From Marinobacter sp. F4206 (GTDB taxonomy: Bacteria > Pseudomonadota > Gammaproteobacteria > Pseudomonadales > Oleiphilaceae): a stretch of 64,000 bases of DNA. The notes under the pieces were generated by a model. That model saw only the letters and a list, made by a program, of their open reading frames with translations, was not told where the DNA came from and ran no database searches. Positions 17,197 to 24,988 of the stretch are shown here, piece by piece. Where the stretch lies: the NCBI RefSeq assembly GCF_019392195.1, contig NZ_JAHXKI010000002.1:2294001-2358000 (forward strand), written 5' to 3'. The first letter of the stretch is position 1; each line of letters begins with the position of its first letter. The position numbers and the translations under genes were made by a program.

Positions 17197-18273
17197 GTGA
17201 CTCTTCCGGCGACGACACCAACCCGGGCAAGCAACCCCGGCAGCCGGCCTTCAGGCTCCAGTCCTGTCGCTCGACTGTTTCTGGCCGGCGGGCTCGGTGT
17301 GGCCATTGTCCTGGTTGCGGGCGTCCAGTTGGGAGCAATCGACCTGAGCTGGGCCCAGGTTTGGGCCGGGCTGACCGGCGACGGTTCGGAACACGTTCAG
17401 CGGGTGATCTTCGAATTACGTTTGCCCCGCACCCTGACCGGTGTCCTGATTGGCATTCACTTTGCCCTGTCGGGCTGGCTGTTACAGCTGCTGAGCCGGA
17501 ACCCCCTGGCAGAAGCCGGCATTCTCGGCATCTCCGCCGGTGCCAGCCTGGTGGCGGTCGTCGCCTTTATTATCGGTGACTGGCTGGTGTCCAGTGCCAA
17601 CCCCTATGACAATACGTCGTTTGCCTTGCAGTATCTGCCGCTGTTTGCCATGGCGGGCGGGCTGGTAACCGCACTGGCGGTGTACTTCCTTGGCATGCGC
17701 CATGGCCACCTGTCGCCCGTCAAAATGACCCTGACCGGTGCGGTGATTGCCGGTATGTTGCACGCTCTAACCACCGGCGCGCTGGCCTTCTGGGGCCACG
17801 CCCATACCGAACTGGTCGCCCAGTGGCTGGCCGGCTCGTTGTACGGGGTCGAATGGGACCATCTGCATACACTGTTACCCTGGACGTTCATCGGGCTGGC
17901 CGGTGTCGCGCTGCTCGTGCGGCCTCTGAAAGTCATGCAGCTGGACGATGAGCACGTTCGCACTCTGGGGCTGGTCCTGAACCGCTGGCGTGCCTTCGCC
18001 CTGCTGATTGCGACGCTACTGGCGGCCAGTGCCGTCGGGGTGGTGGGGCCCGTGGGCTTTATCGGCCTGTTGATTCCCCACATCAGTCGTAGGCTGGCCG
18101 GGGCCAATCTTCCGGCCCAGCTGGTGTTGTGTGTGCTGTTGGGGGCGGTGCTGGCCGTGCTGGCAGATTTACTCGGCCGAACGCTGTTTTCTCCGTACGA
18201 AGTGCCCGTAGGCGTGGTTTCCGCTGTCCTCGGCGTCCCGTTTTTCCTGTATCTGTTATCGCGTCAACCCTGA
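17197..18273 (+). CDS. fecD: FecCD-family iron ABC permease, second subunit
   Basis: The 358-residue protein begins at GTG 17197 with GGAG at 17185-17188. A serine/proline-rich leader of about 25 residues precedes the first helix. It has the same family segments as its partner: ELRLPRTLTGVLIG, LLSRNPLAEAGILG and GFIGLLIPHISRRL. Two FecCD permeases of unequal sequence in tandem are the normal fecCD arrangement. The gene starts one base after the fecC stop. Confidence 0.9.
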   Translation: MTLPATTPTRASNPGSRPSGSSPVARLFLAGGLGVAIVLVAGVQLGAIDLSWAQVWAGLTGDGSEHVQRVIFELRLPRTLTGVLIGIHFALSGWLLQLLSRNPLAEAGILGISAGASLVAVVAFIIGDWLVSSANPYDNTSFALQYLPLFAMAGGLVTALAVYFLGMRHGHLSPVKMTLTGAVIAGMLHALTTGALAFWGHAHTELVAQWLAGSLYGVEWDHLHTLLPWTFIGLAGVALLVRPLKVMQLDDEHVRTLGLVLNRWRAFALLIATLLAASAVGVVGPVGFIGLLIPHISRRLAGANLPAQLVLCVLLGAVLAVLADLLGRTLFSPYEVPVGVVSAVLGVPFFLYLLSRQP

Positions 18274-18287
18274 GGCCCGGACTCTCC

Positions 18288-19106
18288 ATGTTACGAACCG
18301 AGCATCTTTCACTGGCATATGGCGACAAACCGGTCGTCGACAACGTCTCGCTGGCCATTCCCGAGGGTGGAATCACCTGCCTGCTGGGCCCAAATGGGTC
18401 CGGTAAGAGCACCCTGCTAAAAAGTTTTGCCGGCCTGCTGCCACCCCGGTCGGGCCAGGTGTTCCTGGACAACCGGCCGGTTGCCCAATGGGACCGGCGC
18501 CGACTGGCGCTCAGGCTCGCCATGCTGCCCCAGAAACCGATTGTGCCCGATGGTATCCGGGTTCGGGACTTGATTGCACTGGGTCGCTTTCCCCACCGGA
18601 AATGGTGGCAAAGGAACCTCACTACCGACGACAACACCACCATCGACGCCATGGCAATGACCGGGGTATCAGAACTTGCGGAACGACCGGTGGAAGCGCT
18701 CTCCGGAGGGCAGCAACAACGGGTCTGGATCGCCATGGCACTGGCCCAGGAGACGGATATTCTGCTGCTGGACGAGCCGACCACGTTTCTGGATTGGGGC
18801 TACCAGTTGGAAGTATTGGAGCTCTTGTCCACGTTGAACCGGCAACACGGACTGACCGTGGTCATGTCACTCCATGACCTCAACCAGGCGGCGCAGTTTG
18901 CGGACCGGGTTGCGGTGCTGGCTGACGGTCAGCTCGATACGATTGGCAGCCCTGCGGAAGTGATTACTGAGTCTCTCGTTAACAGGGTATTTCGGGTGCA
19001 TACAAGCATCACTGCGGGGAGGGAAGGTCGTCCGTTTTGCACCGGATTCGCAGAATCGGCACAAAGCCGACCCAGGCAATGTCATCACTGTACTACTACC
19101 TCTTAA
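18288..19106 (+). CDS. fecE: Iron ABC transporter ATPase
   Basis: The 272-residue ATPase has Walker A GPNGSGKST, signature LSGGQQQR, Walker B ILLLDEPTTFLD and the switch His in SLHDLNQA. It energises the FecCD permease. The ATG at 18288 gives a start matching the family; the open frame to 18129 lies in fecD. The last 20 or so residues, rich in Cys, His and Thr, extend beyond the usual end and may be run-on into non-coding sequence. It is the last gene of the operon; dispersed and palindromic repeats follow. Confidence 0.9.
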   Translation: MLRTEHLSLAYGDKPVVDNVSLAIPEGGITCLLGPNGSGKSTLLKSFAGLLPPRSGQVFLDNRPVAQWDRRRLALRLAMLPQKPIVPDGIRVRDLIALGRFPHRKWWQRNLTTDDNTTIDAMAMTGVSELAERPVEALSGGQQQRVWIAMALAQETDILLLDEPTTFLDWGYQLEVLELLSTLNRQHGLTVVMSLHDLNQAAQFADRVAVLADGQLDTIGSPAEVITESLVNRVFRVHTSITAGREGRPFCTGFAESAQSRPRQCHHCTTTS

Positions 19107-19129
19107 ATCAGGACTTGTAGCCACCACCC

Positions 19130-19180
19130 GGGCTCTATCCCGTTACTGCGGACACTCGTAAAAAGAGGCTGGACTTCCCC
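19130..19180 (+). repeat. Left copy of a long repeat shared with the palindrome at 24838-24955
   Basis: From cgttactgcggacac through aaaaagaggc and ggactt-cccc, this segment matches the reverse complement of 24903-24955 at most of about 50 positions. The two copies are inverted and about 5.8 kb apart, enclosing most of the accessory block. This copy lacks the 18-base inner palindrome. A transposon-end or MITE remnant is likely. Confidence 0.65.
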
Positions 19181-19226
19181 CTCTGTTCGTAACACCCGAA
19201 AGTACAATATGGAGGCCTATCAATAG

Positions 19227-19263
19227 GCCATGATCGCCCGTTCTGAATGTTCGCTTTGCGACC
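19227..19263 (+). repeat. Dispersed repeat, single arm copy
   Basis: The core ttctgaatgttcgctttgcg, followed by acc, is the clearest copy of the dispersed family. The upstream aggccatgatcgcccg parallels the 11577 copy. It lies 100 bases outside the left tRNA-derived repeat. Confidence 0.7.
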
Positions 19264-19342
19264 TTAGCGTTGACTACGCTTGGAAAGTGGCCAAAACGGC
19301 CAAGTTATGGTTTCAATAACAGCAGTTGTTTAGAAGCTAGAG

Positions 19343-19386
19343 AATGGTGGGCCCAGCTGGACTCGAACCAGCGACTAAGGATTATG
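19343..19386 (-). repeat. attL-like duplicate of the tRNA-Ile2 3' end
   Basis: The 33 bases 19343-19375 are identical to 25660-25692 in the same orientation, covering the CCA end, acceptor strand, T-arm and variable loop of tRNA-Ile2. Similarity continues imperfectly through the anticodon to 19386. Further on the sequence only vaguely recalls the 5' half (gagct...tagg). A direct repeat of a tRNA 3' end is the usual footprint of integrase-mediated insertion, so this marks the left boundary of a 6.3-kb island. A decayed second tRNA copy is the alternative. Confidence 0.75.
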
Positions 19387-19494
19387 CGAGCCTTGTCGAT
19401 GAGCTTTTAGGACCACATTGACGCTCACTAGCCAACAGATCAGAGACTTAGGTCTGTTAGATTCCACGTTTAGCCACTCAAAACCACAGGTCCG

Positions 19495-19515
19495 TCGACA
19501 CTTCGTTGACGCCGT
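19495..19515 (+). repeat. 21-base motif shared with 21045-21065
   Basis: The sequence at 19495 starts tcgacacttcgttgacgccg. It matches 18 of 21 positions of the motif at 21045 and partly matches gttgacgtttggttgacact at 25598. Each lies near a tRNA-derived scar, so they may be integrase arm-binding sites or conserved element ends. Confidence 0.45.
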
Positions 19516-19557
19516 GATGCCAATTCACAAGTCGTCTTAAACTCGTTCTCGATCTCA

Positions 19558-19686
19558 ATATTCGTCTTCGATTAGGGCTTCGTACTGCAGCCACCTCAAA
19601 CTGCGCAGCTCTCCCTGCGTCTTTCCCGTGAAAAAGGCCAAAGTATGCGGGTTCGTCCTGCCTTTTTTGATTTGTGGAATAGTGTG
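19558..19686 (-). pseudogene. Possible tyrosine integrase fragment (box I region)
   Basis: Read on the minus strand, the last 43 residues before a stop at 19555-19557 include LAFFTGKTQGELRSLRW. This resembles the first catalytic box of phage integrases (TGxRxGELxxLRW), but the catalytic Arg position holds Thr. Neither the core-binding domain nor the HxxR and Tyr boxes can be found. Its position just inside the left tRNA repeat fits a decayed island integrase. It overlaps the upstream extension of the methyltransferase frame. Confidence 0.35.
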
Positions 19687-19747
19687 GAAGGCTATAGCAT
19701 CCCAGCTACACAAGGAGACCAAATTTAAGTGCGAGGTTCGAAGTAGC

Positions 19748-20815
19748 ATGGGATTCAACCACCATCGTAATTTGTCGTTGATGCTGGAGGATATGGAGCG
19801 GGTTCCGCCGCAGTTCGCACCCACCAATTTTTGGCAAAGTGGCCTGAGAGATATAGTCGAAGATATACAAACGTTCGGATTTGAAAAGTTTAGAGAACAT
19901 AAGTCCGCGGTCAAGTTCTATGCTCCGATGTTTCGGCCCGGGAATGGTGAATTACGTATTCAGCCACTCTTGAACCTTTTGATAAGTCTTCTAAGAAATC
20001 TAAAAGGGGAACAAAAGGCAAAGCTTGCTGACTCTTTGGAGGGTCGTGATTCGGCTATGAATGAGTACTCGCTTTATAGGGTGGCGACCGATAGCTGTGC
20101 ACTTCAATCTATACCAATAGGCGAAGTGAGTGAGAGTGTAATAGCGGGAGGTGAGTATTATTCATTTGATGGCAAGTTTTATAGCAGATCCATGCTTAAC
20201 TATCTTAGGGCACTCACGTACCTAAACTCTCTGACGAAGGGTGATCCCATTGACTCAATTATGGAAATCGGCGGGGGCTATGGCACTCTCGGCGAAATAT
20301 TTTTGAGCTCCAGTAATGACAATTTTTATGTAAACATAGATATCCCGCCCTTGGCCGCAGTATCTGCTAGTTATTTATGCCGAGTTTTTGGTGAAGATCA
20401 GGTGCTGATATACGAAGAAAGCAGAGATTTAGAAGTAATAGATTTAGACAGCCTTAGGAAAAAGTATAGGGCTGTTGTCCTATGTCCCTGGCAGTTGCCC
20501 AGAATTACAGGAAGCGTCGACCTCTTTGCTAATTTTATTTCTTTCCAAGAGATGGAGCCGGACGTTGTTGAAAATTATTCAAAGTTGGTTCAGCCCTTAA
20601 TAAAGAAATACCTACTGCTTCGTAACAGTGCCAGTGGTAAGTCAATTGCGAAAACTACAAATGATCTAGGAGTGTTGGAACCAGTTACGACAGACTTCAT
20701 TATTGAGCTATTCAATGATTTCCAAGTCTTGGGTCGTGAATCCAGACTCTACGGGTATGAGAATCGAGCCGGCACTTTTCGCTCTGAGGTATCGGTATCG
20801 AAAAGAAAAAGCTAG
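19748..20815 (+). CDS. Putative sugar O-methyltransferase
   Basis: The protein (355 residues from ATG 19748) has a Rossmann SAM-binding motif IMEIGGGYGTLGE and downstream segments IDIPPLAAVSASYL and FISFQEMEP typical of a sugar O-methyltransferase family found in polysaccharide gene clusters. It would methylate a hydroxyl on a surface sugar. The frame opens at GTG 19628, but that extension overlaps an integrase-like fragment on the other strand. The ATG at 19748 has no convincing ribosome binding site, so the N-terminus is uncertain. AT-rich codons set it apart from the flanking genes and suggest transfer. Confidence 0.7.
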   Translation: MGFNHHRNLSLMLEDMERVPPQFAPTNFWQSGLRDIVEDIQTFGFEKFREHKSAVKFYAPMFRPGNGELRIQPLLNLLISLLRNLKGEQKAKLADSLEGRDSAMNEYSLYRVATDSCALQSIPIGEVSESVIAGGEYYSFDGKFYSRSMLNYLRALTYLNSLTKGDPIDSIMEIGGGYGTLGEIFLSSSNDNFYVNIDIPPLAAVSASYLCRVFGEDQVLIYEESRDLEVIDLDSLRKKYRAVVLCPWQLPRITGSVDLFANFISFQEMEPDVVENYSKLVQPLIKKYLLLRNSASGKSIAKTTNDLGVLEPVTTDFIIELFNDFQVLGRESRLYGYENRAGTFRSEVSVSKRKS

Positions 20816-20869
20816 TTTTAGTTTGGGTCAGTCTTTTTACGTTTGTTGCGTGGATGCTACAAACAACAA

Positions 20870-20888
20870 AGCCCGCGCGAGGCGGGCT
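20870..20888 (-). terminator. Terminator hairpin of the tRNA-like remnant
   Basis: Arms agcccgc and gcgggct flank a five-base loop. On the minus strand the hairpin is followed by ttgttgttt. It lies just downstream of the tRNA 3' remnant at 20905 on the same strand, as a tRNA terminator would. Confidence 0.55.
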
Positions 20889-20904
20889 AAGTCATTGAAT
20901 TCGC

Positions 20905-20955
20905 GGTGCCTGGAGGCGGAGTCGAACCACCGGCATGGGGACTATCAATCCGCTG
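20905..20955 (-). repeat. tRNA 3'-half remnant, tRNA-Phe-like
   Basis: On the minus strand the sequence contains gcggattgatagtcc, a T-arm ggtggttcgactccgcc and an acceptor end tccaggcacc. These are the anticodon stem, T-arm and 3' acceptor of a tRNA, and their layout most resembles tRNA-Phe, with the anticodon loop changed to GAT. No D-arm or 5' acceptor strand is present. It is read as a second integration scar inside the island. The 340-base gap 20816-21155 contains this remnant, its terminator and the 21-base motif, and no gene. Confidence 0.55.
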
Positions 20956-21044
20956 CACACGCACCGTAGAAAACTACAGTCCTGCACAACCAATCACCTA
21001 CGAAATCGGGCCTCCACAGATTGCTACTCTGTTTCGCTAATGCG

Positions 21045-21065
21045 TGGACACTTTGTTGACACCGT
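21045..21065 (+). repeat. 21-base motif shared with 19495-19515
   Basis: The sequence at 21045 starts tggacactttgttgacaccg. It follows the tRNA-Phe-like remnant at a distance similar to that between the 19495 copy and the tRNA-Ile2 repeat. Confidence 0.45.
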
Positions 21066-21155
21066 TAACGGCCCCATGCATCCAAGGTTCTACGCAACCG
21101 CTATGCGTAGTAAGGTACGTCACTCTTTTGAATCCTGACGTATCAAGGAAGATGA

Positions 21156-21788
21156 ATGCACATCAAATGGAAGTTTTTTCCTCTCGTATTGTTCTTTGCC
21201 CAGACTGGTTGCGGCGGAACTGGATCCGGAGAATCCAATCTCGAACCATCGACTGCGGCCGGTGACAACAGTTTTAAAGTTGAGTCAGTTGATGCTCCGG
21301 TATGTTCGAATACAGTAACCGACTTGCCCGGCTGCTGGGTGTCCACCTGTGAATCTATAGAACTTGAGGACGGCGATTTTGCCTATCAACGCACTGTTAT
21401 TTCGTTTGCGGAATCGGGGGTACTACGCCATTACGGACAGCGTTTCGATAATGCGAATTGTATCGGTCCTGAAGTCGATACCAAGCATGTTTTCACAGAT
21501 ATAAAGTTTGAGCTTCTCCCACGTGATGAGTCAGTGGATAGCTCGCTTGTTGATGGGCGCCGTGCCTTTACCTTCGATTACGAAGCTTTTGGTCTTTCTG
21601 AAGATATCGGTCCGAGAGGAACGGTCTATTCCCTGGACTCGGGGCTTCCTTCAGGAAATCAGCTTTGTTACGACACCTCGGTTGTCTCCATCTACGGAAG
21701 TTCGATTGGCTTTCATCCCGATTCGCCCGCTTTAGGAACTGTGGTCACCTTTGGTGACTATTGTCTTACGCAGTTAAATCAGCCATGA
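21156..21788 (+). CDS. Predicted lipoprotein of unknown function
   Basis: I do not recognise this 210-residue protein. It starts at ATG 21156 with AAGGA at 21145-21149. The N-terminus is a lipoprotein signal (FFAQTGCGG, acylated Cys at residue 19), followed by a Gly/Ser/Glu-rich linker and a cysteine-containing domain with the segment LPGCWVSTCE. Several further Cys suggest disulfides in the periplasm or at the cell surface. It stands alone between the tRNA-Phe-like scar and the acyltransferase gene. Confidence 0.65.
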   Translation: MHIKWKFFPLVLFFAQTGCGGTGSGESNLEPSTAAGDNSFKVESVDAPVCSNTVTDLPGCWVSTCESIELEDGDFAYQRTVISFAESGVLRHYGQRFDNANCIGPEVDTKHVFTDIKFELLPRDESVDSSLVDGRRAFTFDYEAFGLSEDIGPRGTVYSLDSGLPSGNQLCYDTSVVSIYGSSIGFHPDSPALGTVVTFGDYCLTQLNQP

Positions 21789-21990
21789 AAGTTGAGAAGT
21801 CAGTAAGTAGCGGCAACGCCCTAGGAGCGTATTTTACGAATTGAGTGACGGGCATGGAGTGGACATGGATGTTTTGAGTAAGCCTGCATAAGCAGGCTTT
21901 TCACTGTTGGTAATCTTGATTCACGTTGTTTCAGCTAGGCAGAAAAATCTGCTGGACCTCGTCTTAGACTAAAAAATTAAAGGGTATGGA

Positions 21991-23967
21991 ATGCATCACC
22001 ATAACGATTCAGCACTGAAACTACGGTTGGATTTACAAGGACTCCGAGCGATTGCCGTCTCAGTCGTTTTCCTTGCCCATGCTGGCGTAGTTGGTTTTTC
22101 TGGTGGCTACATTGGAGTCGATCTTTTTTTCATACTCTCTGGTTTCCTGATTACAGGCGTTTTGTACAAAGAGTACGAGGCAAGCGGACGATTGAATGTC
22201 CTGGCGTTCTATAGCCGACGTATCAAGCGGCTTTTACCAGCAATGGTATTGATGATTGGCCTCACCTTGCTCGCCAGTTTCGTGCTCTTGCCGAGCTTCC
22301 AGGCCAAAGCTCAAGTAGGTTCAGCTCCATTTGCCTCCTTATGGCTCTCAAATTTTTACTTCAGCTTCAACGAGCTTGATTATTTCAATGAATTAGGCCA
22401 GAACGACCTTTTTCTGCACACATGGTCGCTGGGGGTCGAAGAGCAGTTTTATCTGATCTGGCCATTCTTGTTCCTTTTGCCGACGTTCTTTCTGCGAGGA
22501 AGACGGCCGGCAGAGGTCAATCTCCAGAGGCATATCGTCCTCGGGCTTGCACTGGTTTTCATCTCAAGCCTTGCACTTTGTCTTTATTGGACGAAAAATA
22601 GCCCGCTTCTTGCCTTCTACCAGATGCCCTCCCGGGCTTGGCAATTTGCTTTAGGAGCCCTGTTGTTCTTTGGGGTATATCGTCCGGAGTTTCGACGAAA
22701 CCAAGCACCGAATAAGCTCGCAGGCTTGCTCCTATTGGCCATTGGCACAGTGGCAGTCGCGCTGTCTGTACACCTTTATAACGATCGAATGCCTTACCCT
22801 GGTTGGGCTGCTTTACTACCTTCTTTTGGGGCGGCGCTAATAATTTTGGCGGGCTCCCTGATTCCGGAAAAGAGAAACCCGCTTGCCTGTGGACCGTTGG
22901 TTTGGCTGGGAAATCGATCATACAGCCTTTACCTGTGGCATTGGCCTGTCCTGCTCCTCTTTGAGGCCATCTACGGCAGCCTGACCGTTGAGTTGATTGG
23001 TGCCGTCACCCTGATAAGTCTGGTTCTGACAGAGATCACCTATCGATTGGTTGAGAGGCCTTTCTGGAAGGGGAGGCTAAGCTATTTCGCTCCTAAGAAA
23101 ATAGTTCAGTGCGGAGCTCTGGTGATGCTCGTGGCTCTTCTGGGGAGCTTTCATGCGGCAAGACAGCCTTTAGTCGATGATGGCTTCAGCGACCAGTGGC
23201 GCGCAGACTACCCCATAATATATTCGATGCCATGCGATTCATGGTTTGTTCATAACAAAGTTCAGCCTTGTGAGTTCGGAGCGGAAGACGCCGAAAAAAC
23301 CGTAATGTTGCTGGGTGACAGCGTCGGTGCGCAATGGTTTTCACTTATTGGGTTGCCTTACCTGCAGCGAGATTGGCGATACATAGTTCTTACCAAGTCA
23401 TCGTGTCCAATGGTTGATCACCCCTATTTCTATGATCGGATAAAGCAAGTCTATACAGTTTGCGAGGAGTGGAGAGAGAAGATCTTAGAGCGCTTACCGG
23501 AATGGGAGCCAGATGTAGTTGTGGTCGGCAGCGCTTCCACCTACGGCTTCAGTGACCAGGAATGGATATCTGGAAGTCAGCGCGTTTGGAAGGAAATTCG
23601 AAGTACGGGCGCTCAGGTCGTCGTTTTGCCTGGAACTCCGACTTTGGGTATCGATGCACCGAGCTGTATTAAGCGAGAAGTTAAGAGCAGAACAACGGAT
23701 ATAGCAGGCGCCTGTAGTAGGGATCAGTCTGATGACGAGGCATATCGAGTATCCGAACTCTTGGAGGTCGCAGCCTCGGACATGCCAAACGTTGATGTGC
23801 TCGAACTCAACTCCGTGGTCTGTCCGTCAGCTATCTGCTCCGCGATGACTGAAGAGGGCATTGTGGTTTACAGAGACAGCCAACACCTTACCGATAGCTT
23901 TGTCATTAGTATCACTCCCAAGATACTGCCTCAGCTTCCAGAGATCTCGGTTGAAGACCCATCTTGA
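21991..23967 (+). CDS. Acyltransferase-3 / SGNH O-acetyltransferase (OafA-like)
   Basis: The 658-residue protein has an N-terminal acyltransferase-3 membrane domain (about ten helices, residues 10-385) with the signature LDLQGLRAIAVSVVFLAHA and the HTWSLGVEEQFYLIWP segment, then a periplasmic SGNH domain. The SGNH catalytic serine is in LLGDSVGAQW and the Asp/His pair in RDSQHLTDS. Such two-domain proteins O-acetylate lipopolysaccharide O-antigen or other surface sugars. AGGG at 21981-21984 precedes the ATG. With the sugar methyltransferase it makes the island's probable function surface-polysaccharide modification. Confidence 0.88.
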   Translation: MHHHNDSALKLRLDLQGLRAIAVSVVFLAHAGVVGFSGGYIGVDLFFILSGFLITGVLYKEYEASGRLNVLAFYSRRIKRLLPAMVLMIGLTLLASFVLLPSFQAKAQVGSAPFASLWLSNFYFSFNELDYFNELGQNDLFLHTWSLGVEEQFYLIWPFLFLLPTFFLRGRRPAEVNLQRHIVLGLALVFISSLALCLYWTKNSPLLAFYQMPSRAWQFALGALLFFGVYRPEFRRNQAPNKLAGLLLLAIGTVAVALSVHLYNDRMPYPGWAALLPSFGAALIILAGSLIPEKRNPLACGPLVWLGNRSYSLYLWHWPVLLLFEAIYGSLTVELIGAVTLISLVLTEITYRLVERPFWKGRLSYFAPKKIVQCGALVMLVALLGSFHAARQPLVDDGFSDQWRADYPIIYSMPCDSWFVHNKVQPCEFGAEDAEKTVMLLGDSVGAQWFSLIGLPYLQRDWRYIVLTKSSCPMVDHPYFYDRIKQVYTVCEEWREKILERLPEWEPDVVVVGSASTYGFSDQEWISGSQRVWKEIRSTGAQVVVLPGTPTLGIDAPSCIKREVKSRTTDIAGACSRDQSDDEAYRVSELLEVAASDMPNVDVLELNSVVCPSAICSAMTEEGIVVYRDSQHLTDSFVISITPKILPQLPEISVEDPS

Positions 23968-24118
23968 GGCAAACAATTGGCGGACCAGGTCCAGCTAGGG
24001 CAAGAGTAGCTGGACTGCTTTAAATGCCGAAAATTTGGTTTCGTCTTTTCGTAAACATCCCTGTTTTAGATGCACCGCTGCTAATGACGGCGTTATACGC
24101 TTTAACAAGGAACCTAAA

Positions 24119-24448
24119 ATGAAACACCGATTGATCATCAGCGGGATACTGATTTTGACGTTGACGGGATGCGGAACGGTCAACACGGTAGTGTGGGGAG
24201 ATGCCGTCACAGTCCGAAATCTCAAGCAATCCGAGACGAAGTGCGACTCGATTCCCCGAGTGTACAGTGGAGTTGCCTATGATTTTTGTAAGCTGAGTGG
24301 TGAGCCAGCTCCAGTTCACACCTGGCGCGCAAGCAGCGGCACTCCAGGTTCTATTATCGATATGTTGTTCTCAGGCATCTTAGACACGGTAGCCTTGCCC
24401 TACACGATTTATCGACAGAGTCGAGATGGCAACATCTCGATCAGGTAG
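24119..24448 (+). CDS. YceK/YidQ-family (DUF1375) lipoprotein
   Basis: The 109-residue product begins with a lipoprotein signal (TLTGCGTVN, Cys at about residue 18). The C-terminal half, with RVYSGVAYDF and FSGILDTVALPYTIY, follows the pattern of small YceK/YidQ lipoproteins. ATG 24119 is chosen over 24035 because the signal peptide starts there and caagg at 24106-24110 is a plausible ribosome binding site. The function of the family is unknown. Confidence 0.75.
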   Translation: MKHRLIISGILILTLTGCGTVNTVVWGDAVTVRNLKQSETKCDSIPRVYSGVAYDFCKLSGEPAPVHTWRASSGTPGSIIDMLFSGILDTVALPYTIYRQSRDGNISIR

Positions 24449-24519
24449 AGCACAGCCAACCTATTTAAATGGTTAGGAACAACGAAAGGCGCTCATGGAA
24501 CTCAGAGAGTGAGGATCGA

Positions 24520-24783
24520 ATGGGAGATATGGATGTTTTTAGTCGGCCTGTGCGTGCAGGATTTTTACTGGTGGTGATCTTGTTTCAAGGGTGTTCAACA
24601 CATTCCCATGAAAGGACCGCGCACCAGATGAAAGTGAATCGAGATATGGCCAATTCATGGCGTGAACATGGTGATGAAAAAGTCGCGAGATCCTTTGAAT
24701 CGCGCAATAGAAAATTGGCTGAAGAGCGTACGGATAATTATGGCTTTGTGGATTTCCTTATAGATATCTTAATCGACGGCTAA
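24520..24783 (+). CDS. Small predicted lipoprotein
   Basis: The protein of 87 residues (104 if ATG 24469 is used) has a hydrophobic signal with the lipobox LFQGCST and a short charged, helical mature part (MKVNRDMANSWREHGDEK) ending in a second hydrophobic patch. The family is not recognised. The start is uncertain: 24520 or 24529 place the signal sequence at the N-terminus. It follows the DUF1375 gene by about 70 bases and may share its transcript. Confidence 0.5.
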   Translation: MGDMDVFSRPVRAGFLLVVILFQGCSTHSHERTAHQMKVNRDMANSWREHGDEKVARSFESRNRKLAEERTDNYGFVDFLIDILIDG

Positions 24784-24837
24784 TGCCTTCTGATTGCCAA
24801 ATGGCATCGTCATCTCTTACGGAGGCGATTAGAAAAA

Positions 24838-24955
24838 GGGTTCTACCCCTTTTCCACGGACGGTTTTAAAACGGCTGTGGACTTACCCCGGTCTACTAGA
24901 CCGGGGTAAGTCCATGCCTCTTTTTAGGTGTGTCCGCAGTAACGGGGTAGAACCC
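24838..24955. repeat. Nested palindromic element (MITE-like)
   Basis: The outer arms gggttctacccc (24838-24849) and ggggtagaaccc (24944-24955) are perfect inverted repeats. Inside, tggacttaccccggtcta (24878-24895) and its exact complement (24897-24914) form an 18-base palindrome with a one-base spacer. The right part (24903-24955) is repeated in inverted orientation at 19130-19180. The abutting inner arms look like joined insertion-sequence ends. No transposase is present. Confidence 0.75.
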
Positions 24956-24988
24956 TTCGGCTAGGTCCACTCAGAAATATCTGAAGTT

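Noticed and set aside
20905..20955. Complete functional tRNA gene
   Set aside because: The D-arm and 5' acceptor strand are missing and the anticodon arm is mispaired, so only a 3' remnant is called.
20905..20955. 3' end of tmRNA (ssrA)
   Set aside because: The T-arm and acceptor sequence fit a tRNA-Phe-like gene better, and there is no upstream tmRNA tag or 5' half.
24838..24955. CRISPR array
   Set aside because: The repeats are a single nested palindrome, not multiple regularly spaced direct repeats, and no cas genes are present.
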